Of a DNA stretch of 64,000 nt, positions 24,077-33,475 are shown piece after piece. A program made the translations under genes and the position numbers. This stretch comes from SAR202 cluster bacterium Io17-Chloro-G6 (GTDB taxonomy: Bacteria; Chloroflexota; Dehalococcoidia; UBA3495). Under the pieces are notes generated by a model. It made no database searches, was not told the origin of the DNA, and saw nothing but the letters and a program-made list of their open reading frames with translations. Each line of letters begins with the position of its first letter. The first letter of the stretch is position 1. Where the stretch lies: positions 7,910-71,909 of the forward strand of contig MUCT01000005.1 of assembly GCA_002816585.1 (NCBI GenBank). Direction: 5' to 3'.

Positions 24077-24767
24077 ACTCCGGCACCGGCCCAAACTCCG
24101 CCGTGTTCATCAGGTAGGTGTTCTGGGCCACCAGCAGGCCTCGGACCCGGGGAGCGTAGCTTCCCGTCCACTCGGGGTCAGAAGTCACGGCATCCTTGGC
24201 CTCTTTCAGGTGCTTTAGGTCGTCGAAGGCCCAGATGTGGGTGACCTGGTTCAAGTCGCCGACGTCGCTGTAGTACCAACCCGCCAGCTTCACCCCGTGG
24301 CGTTTCCGGACCGGAATAGCCACTTCCTCCACCGCCGCCATATAGGTGGGGATGGCGCCTGACTTGAAGGTGTAGATGCGGAAATCGAAGACCATCTTAT
24401 TCTTCTTGAAGAATTCCGGGGTACCGTCAGCCGGAATGTCTCCGATCACGGGATAGACGGGCGCAAAGCCAGGAGAGTTCATCGTCCAGGTCTTTTGAGT
24501 CTCCACCAGCCCCTGGGCCCTGGGGATGTACTTCTGGGTCCACTCAGGGTCGGTGTGAAACCCATCTTGGGCCTCTTTCATATGCTTGGCGTCGTCGTAA
24601 CCCCAGATGTGGACCACCTGGTTAAGGGCGCCGATCTCGCTCCAGTACCAGCCAGCCAGCGTCACGCCGTAGCGTTGCCTGATGGGCAGGCTGATTTCTT
24701 TCACCCCGGCCCGGTATTCGGGAGTGGCCCCCGGTTTCAACGTATACATCCGGTAGTCGTAAATCAT
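24075..24767 (-). CDS. Tandem NIPSNAP-domain protein
   Basis: A 230-residue protein made of two NIPSNAP-type ferredoxin-like barrels. Repeat 1 begins YDYRMYTLKPGATPEY and contains GWYWSEIGALNQVVHIW. Repeat 2 begins FDFRIYTFKSGAIPTY and contains GWYYSDVGDLNQVTHIW. Each repeat has the short RxYTxKPG opening and the HIWxxDDxKHxKEA pattern of the family. The molecular role is poorly defined; bacterial members sit in catabolic clusters. GGGAG lies about 7 nt upstream of the ATG. The neighbouring esterase and the nearby CoA-transferase pair fit such a cluster. Confidence 0.85.
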   Translation of the reverse strand: MIYDYRMYTLKPGATPEYRAGVKEISLPIRQRYGVTLAGWYWSEIGALNQVVHIWGYDDAKHMKEAQDGFHTDPEWTQKYIPRAQGLVETQKTWTMNSPGFAPVYPVIGDIPADGTPEFFKKNKMVFDFRIYTFKSGAIPTYMAAVEEVAIPVRKRHGVKLAGWYYSDVGDLNQVTHIWAFDDLKHLKEAKDAVTSDPEWTGSYAPRVRGLLVAQNTYLMNTAEFGPVPE

Positions 24768-24821
24768 CTAAGTCTCCCAGCAATTCCAGTTCAAATAAAC
24801 CAAATTATTGGGCCCGATTAT

Positions 24822-24855
24822 CATCCCCCCTTTCGTAAAGGGAGTTGGGGGATTT
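24822..24855. repeat. C6/G-type palindromic repeat
   Basis: CCCCCCTTTCGTAAAGGGAGTTGGGGG-type element (shown approximately) that ends at the stop codon of the esterase gene. Confidence 0.7.
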
Positions 24856-25747
24856 ACCCCGTATGTTGCAGGACAAACTCTCCGATGCGGCCGATGGCCT
24901 TTCGAGCCTCGGGCAGTATGGGAGCGTAATGGTGCCAGACGTGGGGCATGTCGTCCCAAACCTCCATCTCCACGGACACCCCGGCTTCCTTGGCCCTGGA
25001 TTTCAGCATGGTGGAGTCGTCCAACAGGACCTCTATGCTTCCCACCTGGAGCAGCAGGGGAGGCAATCCCGTGAGGTCGGCATGGATTGGCGACGCCAAA
25101 GGCGCCTTTGGGTCCTTGCCGCCCATGTAGACCCCAGCGATCTTCTGGATTCGCTCTTTGGACACCGATGGGTCGGCCTCGGCGTTGTCGGTGTAGGACT
25201 GGCCGGTGGCTTCCATGTCGGCCCAGGGCGAGATGCAGACACCGGCGGCCGGCATGGGCTCACCAACGTGGCGCAGGGCCACCAGTGCCGCGACGGTCAA
25301 TCCGCCGCCGGCCGAGTCTCCGCCGATTACCATCTTCTCCGGAGCGATGCCCTGTGAGAGCAACCAACGGTAAGCGGATACCGAGTCCTCCACCGGAGCG
25401 GGGAAGGGTATCTCCGGAGCGAGGCGGTAATCCAGAGCCAAGACCCGCGCTTTGGCCGCCCTGGCCATGTGGGCAAGCATCACCCGGTGAGTGCGGGCCG
25501 AGCCAAATAGGTATCCACCGCCGTGAAGATAGAGCACCACGCGGTGATCTTGGGACTCCGGGGCTCTGATCCACTCGGCGGGCACCCCATTGGCGCCCAC
25601 TCGTTCGGTCTCGATGTCGTCGTCCATGGGCAGGGTCGACATGATCCGCTCGTAAGAAAGGCGGTCATCGTCGGTGGTCTTTTGGGTCTCGGCGGACCGC
25701 GTCCGGATCATCTCAAGTACTGCGTTTAACTCCTGACTCGGGGCCAT
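24854..25747 (-). CDS. Alpha/beta hydrolase of the hormone-sensitive lipase family
   Basis: A 297-residue esterase/lipase. The oxyanion motif LYLHGGGY lies near residue 73, the nucleophile elbow GGDSAGG near residue 147, the catalytic Asp is probably in IEVLLDD, and the His is in PHVWHHY near residue 270. There is no signal peptide, so it is cytoplasmic. Substrates are probably short-chain esters or lactones. GAGGAG precedes the ATG by about 7 nt. It lies 86 nt upstream of the NIPSNAP gene on the same strand, so the two may be co-transcribed despite the repeat in between. Confidence 0.9.
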   Translation of the reverse strand: MAPSQELNAVLEMIRTRSAETQKTTDDDRLSYERIMSTLPMDDDIETERVGANGVPAEWIRAPESQDHRVVLYLHGGGYLFGSARTHRVMLAHMARAAKARVLALDYRLAPEIPFPAPVEDSVSAYRWLLSQGIAPEKMVIGGDSAGGGLTVAALVALRHVGEPMPAAGVCISPWADMEATGQSYTDNAEADPSVSKERIQKIAGVYMGGKDPKAPLASPIHADLTGLPPLLLQVGSIEVLLDDSTMLKSRAKEAGVSVEMEVWDDMPHVWHHYAPILPEARKAIGRIGEFVLQHTG

Positions 25748-26053
25748 GTCGCATCTCCTCGGGAGGTTTCAAGTTGCGGCCATGATAGAACCGCCAGTGA
25801 TGAACCGCAAGCGGGATAGGTATTGCGACTGCCGGACCGCCTGCTGTCGTAATTGTTTTATTGCTGGGGGCCAAATCCCCCTTGATCCCCCTTTACGAAA
25901 GGGGGAACCCGACCCCCTCGCACGAAGGCGAGATAACTCCCCCCTTTCGTAAAGGGGGGTTGGGGGGATTTCAGCTTTCTGCCCACAGATGTCGCCGTCC
26001 GAGGTCAGGACAAGCGGGGGACGCCCGATCTCCGTGGTAAAACGAGACGCGCT
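25748..26053. other. 306-base gene-free stretch holding palindromic repeats
   Basis: Two C6/G6 palindromes (CCCCCTTTACGAAAGGGGG and CCCCCCTTTCGTAAAGGGGGG types) fill 25874-25974 with a CTCGCACGAAGGCGAG hairpin between them. I see no gene, tRNA or clear promoter in the rest. Confidence 0.6.
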
Positions 26054-26698
26054 CTAACTTAGCAGCCGCTTGAGTTCGCGGGCGCTACTATGTGGGGCGG
26101 AGAGCACTGGCACGGGAGACACGGTCTTCAGATGGGCCAATGCCGCCGCGAAGGAAAACTGACTGAGCAGCACCGCGTCCACATCGCTAGCCAGATTCAG
26201 CACTTCCTCTCCCAGGCGTCGCTCCAACCCCGCTTGGCCCTCCATTCGCATGACATCTATCAAGTCTTCCGCCAAGCATAGATGGGGTTCGATCTCTTTC
26301 CCCGCTTCCTCTGCCGCCAGTCTTAGGTAATATTCTGAGTCGCGCATCGTGGCTGAAACCGAGGCGATCATTCCAATCCTGGAACCGGCCGCTACCGCTT
26401 CAGCCATCACCGGGCCGTAAGAAGAAACCAGGGGAACGTCGACCAAGTGTTTTGCCGAGTCGACCACGGGTGCATATACCGAACAGGCCAACCCAATGGC
26501 GTCAGCGTTGTTGTCCTGGCAATAGCCGATGAGATTGCTCATGCGCCGGCGCAGCTTGGAGGTTATCTGGTCGTCGAAGTCGATCAGCAACCCTTCATCC
26601 AGAACGTTGATGACCTCGGCCTCGGGAAACTCCTCGCTGAAGGCCAGCCGCACCGGCGGGATGGACTCGGCGATAGCGTGAATCATGGTGACGCGCAT
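26054..26698 (-). CDS. Aspartate/glutamate racemase superfamily protein
   Basis: A 214-residue PLP-independent racemase-like protein. The two catalytic cysteines of the superfamily are usually in a CNT/CNS-type motif and a later GC segment. Here the first is in GLACSVYAPV near residue 83, but a clear second cysteine is not at its usual place: the C-terminal part reads VDAVLLSQFSFAA, so Ser replaces it. The enzyme may be altered, as in maleate isomerase- or hydantoin racemase-like relatives. The frame continues upstream to 26854 through low-similarity codons overlapping fhs, so I start at the ATG at 26698. It follows fhs by 34 nt on the same strand. Confidence 0.7.
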   Translation of the reverse strand: MRVTMIHAIAESIPPVRLAFSEEFPEAEVINVLDEGLLIDFDDQITSKLRRRMSNLIGYCQDNNADAIGLACSVYAPVVDSAKHLVDVPLVSSYGPVMAEAVAAGSRIGMIASVSATMRDSEYYLRLAAEEAGKEIEPHLCLAEDLIDVMRMEGQAGLERRLGEEVLNLASDVDAVLLSQFSFAAALAHLKTVSPVPVLSAPHSSARELKRLLS

Positions 26699-26732
26699 GT
26701 TCGTTTCTCTTATCGTCCTGTTTCCACCGGCT

Positions 26733-28364
26733 CTAGCTAAGACCCAGAACTTCGCCGTCGGGCGTGACGTCCATGTCCAGGGCTCTGGGGCGGCTGGGCA
26801 GGCCGGGCAGGGTCTCGATGCGGCCAGCCAAGGCGTAAAGAAAGCCGGCGCCAACGGAGGCCCGGATGTCAGTTATGGGGAATGTATAACCCTGGGGCCG
26901 CCCTTTCAGACTCTGGTCATGGGATATGGACAGATGGGTCTTGGCCATGCAGATGGGCAGGCCGCCCCAGCCTTGGGACTCGAAGTATTGCAATCGGCGG
27001 CGAGCCTCGGGGGACCAACTCACGTCGGCGGCGCCGTAGATCTTCTGGGCCAGGGCCAATACCTTATCCTGGGCCGATGCATCGGTAGGGTAGGCGTAGG
27101 TTATCTGCCGGTCACCATCAGCGGCATCCACCACGGCTTGCGCCAGCTCCTCGGCTCCTGCTCCACCCTGCGCGAAACCGTCACACTCCACTGCTGCGGT
27201 TGCCCCAGCATCCATGGCTATTTTCTTCACCGCCGCCAGTTCATCAGGGGTGTCGTCTCCGAACCGGTTGATGGCAACCACGCAGGGCAAGCCAAACCCG
27301 CGGACGATGCCCACATGATGGACCAGGTTATCCCCGCCAGCAACAACTGCTGCTGGATCGGGGCTGGCAAGGTCCCGGCGGCGGACCCCTCCGTGCCATT
27401 TCAGTGCCCGGGCGGACGCCACCAGCACAGCGGCGCTGGGCGGCAGTCCGCTTTGACGGGTCTTGATGTGCATGAACTTCTCGAATCCCAGGTCCGAAGC
27501 AAACCCGGCCTCGGTGATCACGTAGTCGGCGTAGCCCAAGGCCATCCTGTCGGCAATGATTGAGCTGCAACCGTGGGCGATGTTTCCGAAGGGGCCGGCG
27601 TGGATGATGGACGGCTGGCCCTCCATGGTCTGGACCAGATTGGGCATTACGGTCTGGTGGAGCAGGGTCATCAGCGCCCCGGCTACTTCCAACTGGGTAA
27701 CTGTCACTGGTTCGCCTTCCCTGGTCTCCCCGACCACAATCCGGCCTAACCTTTCCCGCAGGTCGTCAGGGCCGTCGGCCAGGGCGAGGATAGCCATAAT
27801 CTCAGACGCGGAGACGATATCGAACCGCGCTTCCCTTAACGGACCGTAACCGGAGCCTCCAACCCCGGTGACGGCCTGACGCAGACCCCGGTCGGAGGCG
27901 TCGGTCACCCGGTTCCACATCACTCCGCCGGCTTCCAGGCCCGGCACCGCGCCTCGGAACACGGCGTTCTCCACCAAGGCGGCCAACAGGTTGTGGGCCG
28001 AGCCGACGGCATGGGCGTCCCCAGTGAAGTGGATGTTGATCTCGTCTTCGGGCACCACCCGGGCCATGCCCCCGCCGGTGCCGCCGCCCTTGATCCCGAA
28101 TATGGGCCCAAGGGTGGGCTCCCGGAGATTGACCGAGACCTTATGACCCAAGCGCCCAAGCCCCTGGGTGAGGCCGATGGCGGTGGTGGTCTTGCCTTCT
28201 CCGGCGGGAGTCGGTGTGATACCGGTCACGACGACCAGTCTGCCCTTCTGGCCGCCGGAATTCTTTAGGGCGTCCAGGGATATCTTGGCCTTGTACCGGC
28301 CGTAGAGAATTAGGTGATCAGGGTGTAATCCTAGGCCGTCCGCTATCTTTGTGATCGGCTCCAC
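26733..28364 (-). CDS. fhs: Formate-tetrahydrofolate ligase
   Basis: A 543-residue enzyme that makes 10-formyl-THF from formate, THF and ATP. The P-loop TPAGEGKTTTAIGL lies near residue 54. It is followed by the diagnostic REPTLGPIFGIKGGGTGGG near residue 81 and FTGDAHAVGSAHNLLAA near residue 113. Length and order fit the family. The start is a GTG with GGAGG 5 nt upstream. It is upstream of the racemase-like gene and not far from metH, consistent with a C1-folate focus here. Formate could come from catabolism in the neighbouring clusters, but that is inference. Confidence 0.95.
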   Translation of the reverse strand: MEPITKIADGLGLHPDHLILYGRYKAKISLDALKNSGGQKGRLVVVTGITPTPAGEGKTTTAIGLTQGLGRLGHKVSVNLREPTLGPIFGIKGGGTGGGMARVVPEDEINIHFTGDAHAVGSAHNLLAALVENAVFRGAVPGLEAGGVMWNRVTDASDRGLRQAVTGVGGSGYGPLREARFDIVSASEIMAILALADGPDDLRERLGRIVVGETREGEPVTVTQLEVAGALMTLLHQTVMPNLVQTMEGQPSIIHAGPFGNIAHGCSSIIADRMALGYADYVITEAGFASDLGFEKFMHIKTRQSGLPPSAAVLVASARALKWHGGVRRRDLASPDPAAVVAGGDNLVHHVGIVRGFGLPCVVAINRFGDDTPDELAAVKKIAMDAGATAAVECDGFAQGGAGAEELAQAVVDAADGDRQITYAYPTDASAQDKVLALAQKIYGAADVSWSPEARRRLQYFESQGWGGLPICMAKTHLSISHDQSLKGRPQGYTFPITDIRASVGAGFLYALAGRIETLPGLPSRPRALDMDVTPDGEVLGLS

Positions 28365-28679
28365 TTAGCCTCCAATTGGCAAGTCCATCGTTGTTGGTTT
28401 CCAGCTTGTTTTTTTTCCGGCCAGAGCCTTAGGACTATATGCCGAAGTTGGGGGATGCCGCAACCCGGGGCTTCGTAATGTGTTTCGGATTCAACACGGC
28501 GAAGGAGGCGAGGCCCAGACCTATATCATTCTTGAGGATGCCATAGTATATTATTCCAAAATGGATAGATTATCGAAATGCACTAATCATTTAATGCCGC
28601 CAGCTACTCTTTAGATGACCACCGCCGACGAGGCTCTGTTTTTACGGGCGATCGATTCCCTCTATTGGAGATGTTACCC
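28365..28679. other. 315-base intergenic stretch with rising A+T content
   Basis: The stretch separates divergent fhs and the orphan gene at 28680. The right half is clearly richer in A+T (for example around 28540-28600) than the flanking DNA. TATATT at 28547-28552 could be a -10 box for the orphan gene, but no good -35 box accompanies it. No small gene or RNA is evident. Confidence 0.4.
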
Positions 28680-29630
28680 ATGAGAGTAGGTCAAATAAAT
28701 GAAGGCCCAGTGCTCGTTGGGGGTGATTACAAGCGGGCGTGCTTGTTCTTTGACGAGGTAATTCCGGTGATTTGGCCCTCCGGAGAATCCGAAGACGAAA
28801 CAATAGCTGACATTGAAAAATATGGGGAATATCGAGACGCGATTGATGCTCCAATTCTCAAGGAGTCCTTAATCAATTCACAATGGCGGGGCTGGGTCGA
28901 AGGATACGGTCATCTCGCAATTGGGCGCTTCGTATTTCTCAAGATGCGCCGAGATTATCCAGAGGCGGCCAACATTTGGCAATTGGCTGACTTGACACTT
29001 GACTTCCTAAAAAATGAAATGCCTGGCGTGGATCAGAATTACATTTCGATCTTCTTCCCAGATGTTGATACATTGGCAATGAGAGTCGTCGTCGATCCGC
29101 TAAAGCAAACTCTTTCTGCACTCGAACAGCAATATGCGAATATCGACATTTATGGGCATGAAGGTTTGGAAGACACCGAAAACAGCGTCGATGTGATGCT
29201 GAGCAACCTCGACCTGATTCAGTGCGATGATTTGTCATGGGAGCGAATTTCCGAAATCAAAAAGGACTCGGAAGCAATCAACGAACTACGAGAATTGCGG
29301 CGATTCCTCGTGAGAGAAATGACCGGTTTCACCAAAAGTCACGTAGAAGAAGAACTGGTCAAAGCAATCGAGAAACATAAGAATGCTGCGGACAAATTGG
29401 GAATTAAAACGCTTGTTTCAGATCTTGTGGTCGGTCGTGAAACCATGATCTATGGTGGAATGCTAGCCGCAATTGGAGCGGTTAGAGGACCAGAGGAAAT
29501 ATTGGCTACTGCTGGCGCTTGGAGCCTCGCATTCGCCGGAACGACCATTTCCGTATTAAGAGGTCGTAGCTCGTTGGTTCAAAATTCGGAAGTGAAATAC
29601 CTGGTTCGACTTAACAACGAAACGAGGTAG
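28680..29630 (+). CDS. Orphan hypothetical protein, A+T-richer gene
   Basis: A 316-residue protein that I do not recognise. The N-terminal half is acidic with FFDEVIPVIWPSG near residue 25; the middle is helical (a long charged stretch around 185-245). The C-terminal part has Gly/Ala-rich hydrophobic stretches (MIYGGMLAAIGAVRG and WSLAFAGTTISVL) that could be a membrane-interacting hairpin or a buried core. The codons are visibly richer in A and T than those of its neighbours, suggesting recent transfer. I start at the ATG at 28680, which has GGAG 9 nt upstream, not the TTG at 28665. It lies alone between fhs and metH. Confidence 0.7.
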   Translation: MRVGQINEGPVLVGGDYKRACLFFDEVIPVIWPSGESEDETIADIEKYGEYRDAIDAPILKESLINSQWRGWVEGYGHLAIGRFVFLKMRRDYPEAANIWQLADLTLDFLKNEMPGVDQNYISIFFPDVDTLAMRVVVDPLKQTLSALEQQYANIDIYGHEGLEDTENSVDVMLSNLDLIQCDDLSWERISEIKKDSEAINELRELRRFLVREMTGFTKSHVEEELVKAIEKHKNAADKLGIKTLVSDLVVGRETMIYGGMLAAIGAVRGPEEILATAGAWSLAFAGTTISVLRGRSSLVQNSEVKYLVRLNNETR

Positions 29631-29656
29631 CTAGTGTTGTTACCCTGCGCCTATCC

Positions 29657-32600
29657 CTAATACGAACTCTGAGAAACTTGCTCTTCCAGGCGTTCGATGT
29701 CCCGCTCGCTTAGGTTGAAGTATTTGGCGTCGGGGTGGTGGAAGACCAGGGCCGACACCGAGGACTCCGGGTCCATCATGTACCCCTCAGTCAGCTCCAC
29801 ATCCAAGTTGGCATGGACATCCAGCAACCGGAAAAGCTGTTCCTGGTCCTCCAAGCGGGGGCAGGCCGGATATCCGAAGGAGAACCGCTTTCCCCGGTAC
29901 TGGGTACGGAACAGGTCTTGGGGAGTGGTCCCCGCCTGGTCGCCAAAGCCCCACATCTGCCTCATCTGCTGATGGAGCAGTTCGGCGAAGGCCTCGGCGC
30001 TTTCCAGGGCCAGGGCTTGGAGGATGTGGGCGTTTAGGAACTGTCCCTCGGCCATCCATTTCTCGGCCAATCCTCGGACTCCGTTGCCGATGGATGTGAC
30101 GAACATACCGACGTAGTCGGGTTCCCCTCCGCTTGCGGGCAGTAAATAGTCCGAAAGGCACAGGCCGTCCCGTTGGGACTGGCGTCCGAAATAAAACTCT
30201 TCGGCGATATACCTGTCCTCTGAGCCGTAGACCAGCAGCCGTTGGCCGTCTGAATTGCAGGGGAAGAATTTCAAAACAGCGTTGGCCTTGATGTCTTCTT
30301 GGGCCAACATCAAGTCTTCCACTTTTCTGACCGAATTATAGAGTTCGATGGCCGCCTGCTCTCCAGCCTCCAGGTCATCAGCGAACCGGCCTTTATAACC
30401 CAGATGTCTAACATAGAGCATTTGGGGGTTTATGTAGGGGAATACCTCTTCCAAGGGATGGTTGTTCAGAACGTGCAGCCGCAGGTCCGGTGGGTTGGGT
30501 ATGTCGAAGTCGTGCCTCACCTGGGCTGGGGGTACGTCTTCGCCGGCCGCAGCTTCATTGCTCCGGGACGCCTCATCGGCTGCCAGCATGGACTCAGACT
30601 CTTCGTCCAAAGAGGCCGCCAACTTGGCCCGCTCGTCGGCATCCTGGATGGTATTGGCCAGGGCCAGCCCAGACATGGCATCTGGGGCATAAGCCACCAT
30701 TCCGTCGTATTCGGGGGCGATTCGCAGCCGTGTGAACCGGTTGGAAAGCGCCGCGCCTCCCACGAGGACCGGGCAGGCAATTCCCGCTTGGCGGAAATCT
30801 TGGGCGGTTTCAACCATCATCTTGGCCGACTTCACCAGCAGACCCGAGAGGCCGATCATGTCCGGCTTGTGCTTCTGGTAGGCTTCGATCAGGTCCTGGG
30901 GCGGGACTTTGATACCCAGGTTAATCACTTCATAGCCGTTGTTGCCCATGATTATCTCAACGAGGTTCTTGCCAATGTCGTGAACGTCTCCCTTCACGGT
31001 GGCCAGCACCACTCGGCCTTTGACGGCACTCTCCGACCGCTCCATATGCGGCTCAAGGTGGGTTACCGAGAACTTCATGGATTCAGCCGACTGCAGGACC
31101 TCAGCGACGATCAATTCGTTGGCGTTAAACTGACGGCCAACCTCGGCCATCCCGGCCATCAGGGGCCCGTTGATTATCTCCAAAGGGGTCCGTCCGGTGA
31201 GGGCTTCGTTCAGGTCGTCTGCCAGCCCCTCTTTGGAACCTTCAATAATGGCCAGAGCAAGTCTTTCGTCCAAGGGCAGGTTCAGGCGCTCTTCCGAAGT
31301 CGCTTTGGGAGCCTTCTCACGGAAGTGGTCGGCAAACGCGGCCACCGGGTCTTCCCCCCGGTACCAGATCAGGTCCTCGGCCAGCTTGCGCTCCTCTTCC
31401 GGTATCGACCCATAGCGCTCCATCCCCTCGGAGTTGACGATCGCCATGTCCAGCCCAGCCTGGACGCAGTGGTACAGGAAGACCGAGTTGAGCACTTCCC
31501 GCCCGGCCGCAGGCAAGCCGAACGACACGTTGGATATGCCCAGCACCGTCTTGGCGCCCGGCAACTCCTCTTTGATCAGCCGCACGCCTTCGATGGTCTC
31601 TGCGCCAGAGCCAACATAGTTCTGATCGCCGGTTCCCACCGGAAACACCAAGGGGTCGAAGATGATATCTTCGATGGGAACGCCGTATTTCCCGGTCAGG
31701 AGCCCGGCGGACCGGACCGCCACTTCAAGTTTGCGCTCTTTGGTGATGGCTTGCGCCTGCTCCTTGTCGTCGTCGATGCAACCCACCACCAGGGCCGCGC
31801 CATAGCGGCGGGCCAGCGGCACCACAGATTCAAAGCGCGCTTCCCCGTCTTCCAAGTTGATGGAATTTATGATGGACTTGCCCTGCAGCATCGTCAGGGC
31901 TAGCTCAATCACCGAGGAGTCGGTGGAGTCAATCATGATCGGAGCTTTTACTTTCTTGGTCACCAAATCCAAAAATTTGGCCACATCCGCTGCCTCGTCC
32001 CGGTCTGGGTCCTGGAGACAGACGTCCAGGATGTGGGCGCCGTTCCGCATCTGGCGGCGGCCGATCTCGGCGGCTTCCTCAAATGAATCCTCGGCGATGA
32101 GCCGGCGGAACCGTCTGCTGCCCAAGACATTGGTGCGCTCACCTACGATGGCTGGCCGGACCTCGTCGTCCACCACCAGCGACTCAATACCCGAAACTCT
32201 GGTCTCCGATGATTGGGCGCCGGGCCGCACCGGCTTTCCCGCCGCCATGTTCGCCAGAAGCTTCACATGGCCGGGCACGGTGCCACAGCAGCCGCCGACC
32301 AGGTTCACCCAGCCGGACTCTGCGAAGCGTCCGACCGTTTCCGCCATCATCTCCGGCGTCTCGTTGTAATTACCGTCTTCGTCCGGCAACCCAGCGTTGG
32401 GGACGCAGGCGACCGGGAACCGGGACAGGGCGGCCAGGGTCCGTATATGGTCGGTCATAAAGCCGGGTCCGGTGGCGCAGTTCAAACCGATCCAGAGCAG
32501 GTCCCGGTGAGCCAGCGAGGTGTAGAAGGCTTCAACGTCCTGACCGGCCAGCAGGGTGCCCATGGGCTCGACCGTTCCCTGCACGGCTACTGGGATCTCT

Positions 32601-33169
32601 TGCCCCAGTTCGGCGAAAGCCCGGTCGATGCCTTCCAGCCCGGCCTTCACGTTCAGGGTATCTTGGACGGTTTCGAGCAGAAGCACGTCAACGCCGCCTT
32701 CGATGAGCCCGGCGGCTTCCGTGTGGTAATCAGCGGCCAGTTCCTCGAAGGTAATGCCACCGGTGACCGAAATGGTTTTGGTGGTGGGGCCCATGGAGCC
32801 AATAACAAACCGGGGCTTGTCGGGGGTTGACGCAGTCTCGGCCGCGCGACGGGCGAGAACGGCCGACTCCCGGTTTAAGCGGCGGGCTTCGTGGGCTAGT
32901 CCGTACTCGGCCAGCACCACGGGCGTTGCGCCGAAGGTGTTGGTCTCGATGATGTCGGCGCCGGCTTCCAGGTAGCCCCGGTGGATGTCTTCAATAACCT
33001 CGGGCCGGGTGACGGTCAGCCACTCGTTGCACCCTTCGTATTCCGGACCGCCGAAGTCTTCCGGGCCCAAGTCGCGGGCCTGGATGGCGGTGCCCATCGC
33101 CCCGTCTATCACCAGTAAACGTTGGCGTAATGCCGATTTCAGTTCATCAATACGGGAAATATTTGACAT
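29657..33169 (-). CDS. metH: Cobalamin-dependent methionine synthase
   Basis: A 1170-residue, full four-module MetH, close to the 1227 residues of the E. coli enzyme. The homocysteine domain (about 10-320) contains IDGAMGTAIQ and the zinc-binding GGCCGTVPGH. The pterin domain (about 330-600) contains VGERTNVLGSRRF. The B12 domain carries the cobalt ligand His in DVHDIGKN near residue 740. The C-terminal AdoMet activation domain contains FSFGYPACPRLEDQ. It methylates homocysteine using methyl-THF. No cobalamin or SAM riboswitch is apparent upstream. With fhs nearby, it belongs to the folate C1 group. Confidence 0.97.
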   Translation of the reverse strand: MSNISRIDELKSALRQRLLVIDGAMGTAIQARDLGPEDFGGPEYEGCNEWLTVTRPEVIEDIHRGYLEAGADIIETNTFGATPVVLAEYGLAHEARRLNRESAVLARRAAETASTPDKPRFVIGSMGPTTKTISVTGGITFEELAADYHTEAAGLIEGGVDVLLLETVQDTLNVKAGLEGIDRAFAELGQEIPVAVQGTVEPMGTLLAGQDVEAFYTSLAHRDLLWIGLNCATGPGFMTDHIRTLAALSRFPVACVPNAGLPDEDGNYNETPEMMAETVGRFAESGWVNLVGGCCGTVPGHVKLLANMAAGKPVRPGAQSSETRVSGIESLVVDDEVRPAIVGERTNVLGSRRFRRLIAEDSFEEAAEIGRRQMRNGAHILDVCLQDPDRDEAADVAKFLDLVTKKVKAPIMIDSTDSSVIELALTMLQGKSIINSINLEDGEARFESVVPLARRYGAALVVGCIDDDKEQAQAITKERKLEVAVRSAGLLTGKYGVPIEDIIFDPLVFPVGTGDQNYVGSGAETIEGVRLIKEELPGAKTVLGISNVSFGLPAAGREVLNSVFLYHCVQAGLDMAIVNSEGMERYGSIPEEERKLAEDLIWYRGEDPVAAFADHFREKAPKATSEERLNLPLDERLALAIIEGSKEGLADDLNEALTGRTPLEIINGPLMAGMAEVGRQFNANELIVAEVLQSAESMKFSVTHLEPHMERSESAVKGRVVLATVKGDVHDIGKNLVEIIMGNNGYEVINLGIKVPPQDLIEAYQKHKPDMIGLSGLLVKSAKMMVETAQDFRQAGIACPVLVGGAALSNRFTRLRIAPEYDGMVAYAPDAMSGLALANTIQDADERAKLAASLDEESESMLAADEASRSNEAAAGEDVPPAQVRHDFDIPNPPDLRLHVLNNHPLEEVFPYINPQMLYVRHLGYKGRFADDLEAGEQAAIELYNSVRKVEDLMLAQEDIKANAVLKFFPCNSDGQRLLVYGSEDRYIAEEFYFGRQSQRDGLCLSDYLLPASGGEPDYVGMFVTSIGNGVRGLAEKWMAEGQFLNAHILQALALESAEAFAELLHQQMRQMWGFGDQAGTTPQDLFRTQYRGKRFSFGYPACPRLEDQEQLFRLLDVHANLDVELTEGYMMDPESSVSALVFHHPDAKYFNLSERDIERLEEQVSQSSY

Positions 33170-33273
33170 AAATGTTCAATGACTACATAGTATCCGGCTT
33201 AGATTGTAGCATAGCCGATGAAATTAGAGACCGGTGGGCAGCGTTTCAGAGTCTGAAGAAACGTATGAGGAGA

Positions 33274-33444
33274 TCAGACCCGGGAGAATTTGGCGATCTC
33301 CCGCGCCCATTCTCGCAAACGGTCAAGCGCCTCCAGCTTACGGGAGAAGCTCATCCGTGCCCGGCGGCGGTGCCATTTCTCCTTCTCGCGGAATGCTAGT
33401 TCCCCGTAGGCTTTGGAGCTTGCGGGCAAGTGTAACTTTTTCAT
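33274..33444 (-). CDS. Small basic hypothetical protein (56 aa)
   Basis: A short frame from an ATG at 33444 to a TGA at 33274 encodes 56 residues, Arg/Lys-rich and helical, with SKAYGELAFREKEKWHRRR at residues 10-28 and LEALDRLREWAREIA at 38-52. The composition and even spacing of charged residues look like a real small protein, of a type I have seen as hypothetical proteins in MAGs, although I cannot name a family. It lies 31 nt after the stop of the M1 aminopeptidase on the same strand and may be its operon partner. No strong ribosome binding site is visible. Confidence 0.6.
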   Translation of the reverse strand: MKKLHLPASSKAYGELAFREKEKWHRRRARMSFSRKLEALDRLREWAREIAKFSRV

Positions 33445-33475
33445 CGTCGATTCCGCTTATCTTCGGGAGATTTCC

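Noticed and set aside
29657..33169. Long open frame of 534 codons at 30299-31903 antisense to metH, and a 427-codon frame at 36594-37877 antisense to leuC
   Set aside because: Both are shadows of genes with full conserved motifs; their translations show no family pattern and arise from high G+C codon bias.
33170..33273. SAM or cobalamin riboswitch upstream of metH
   Set aside because: No conserved core of either class is visible in the short leader.
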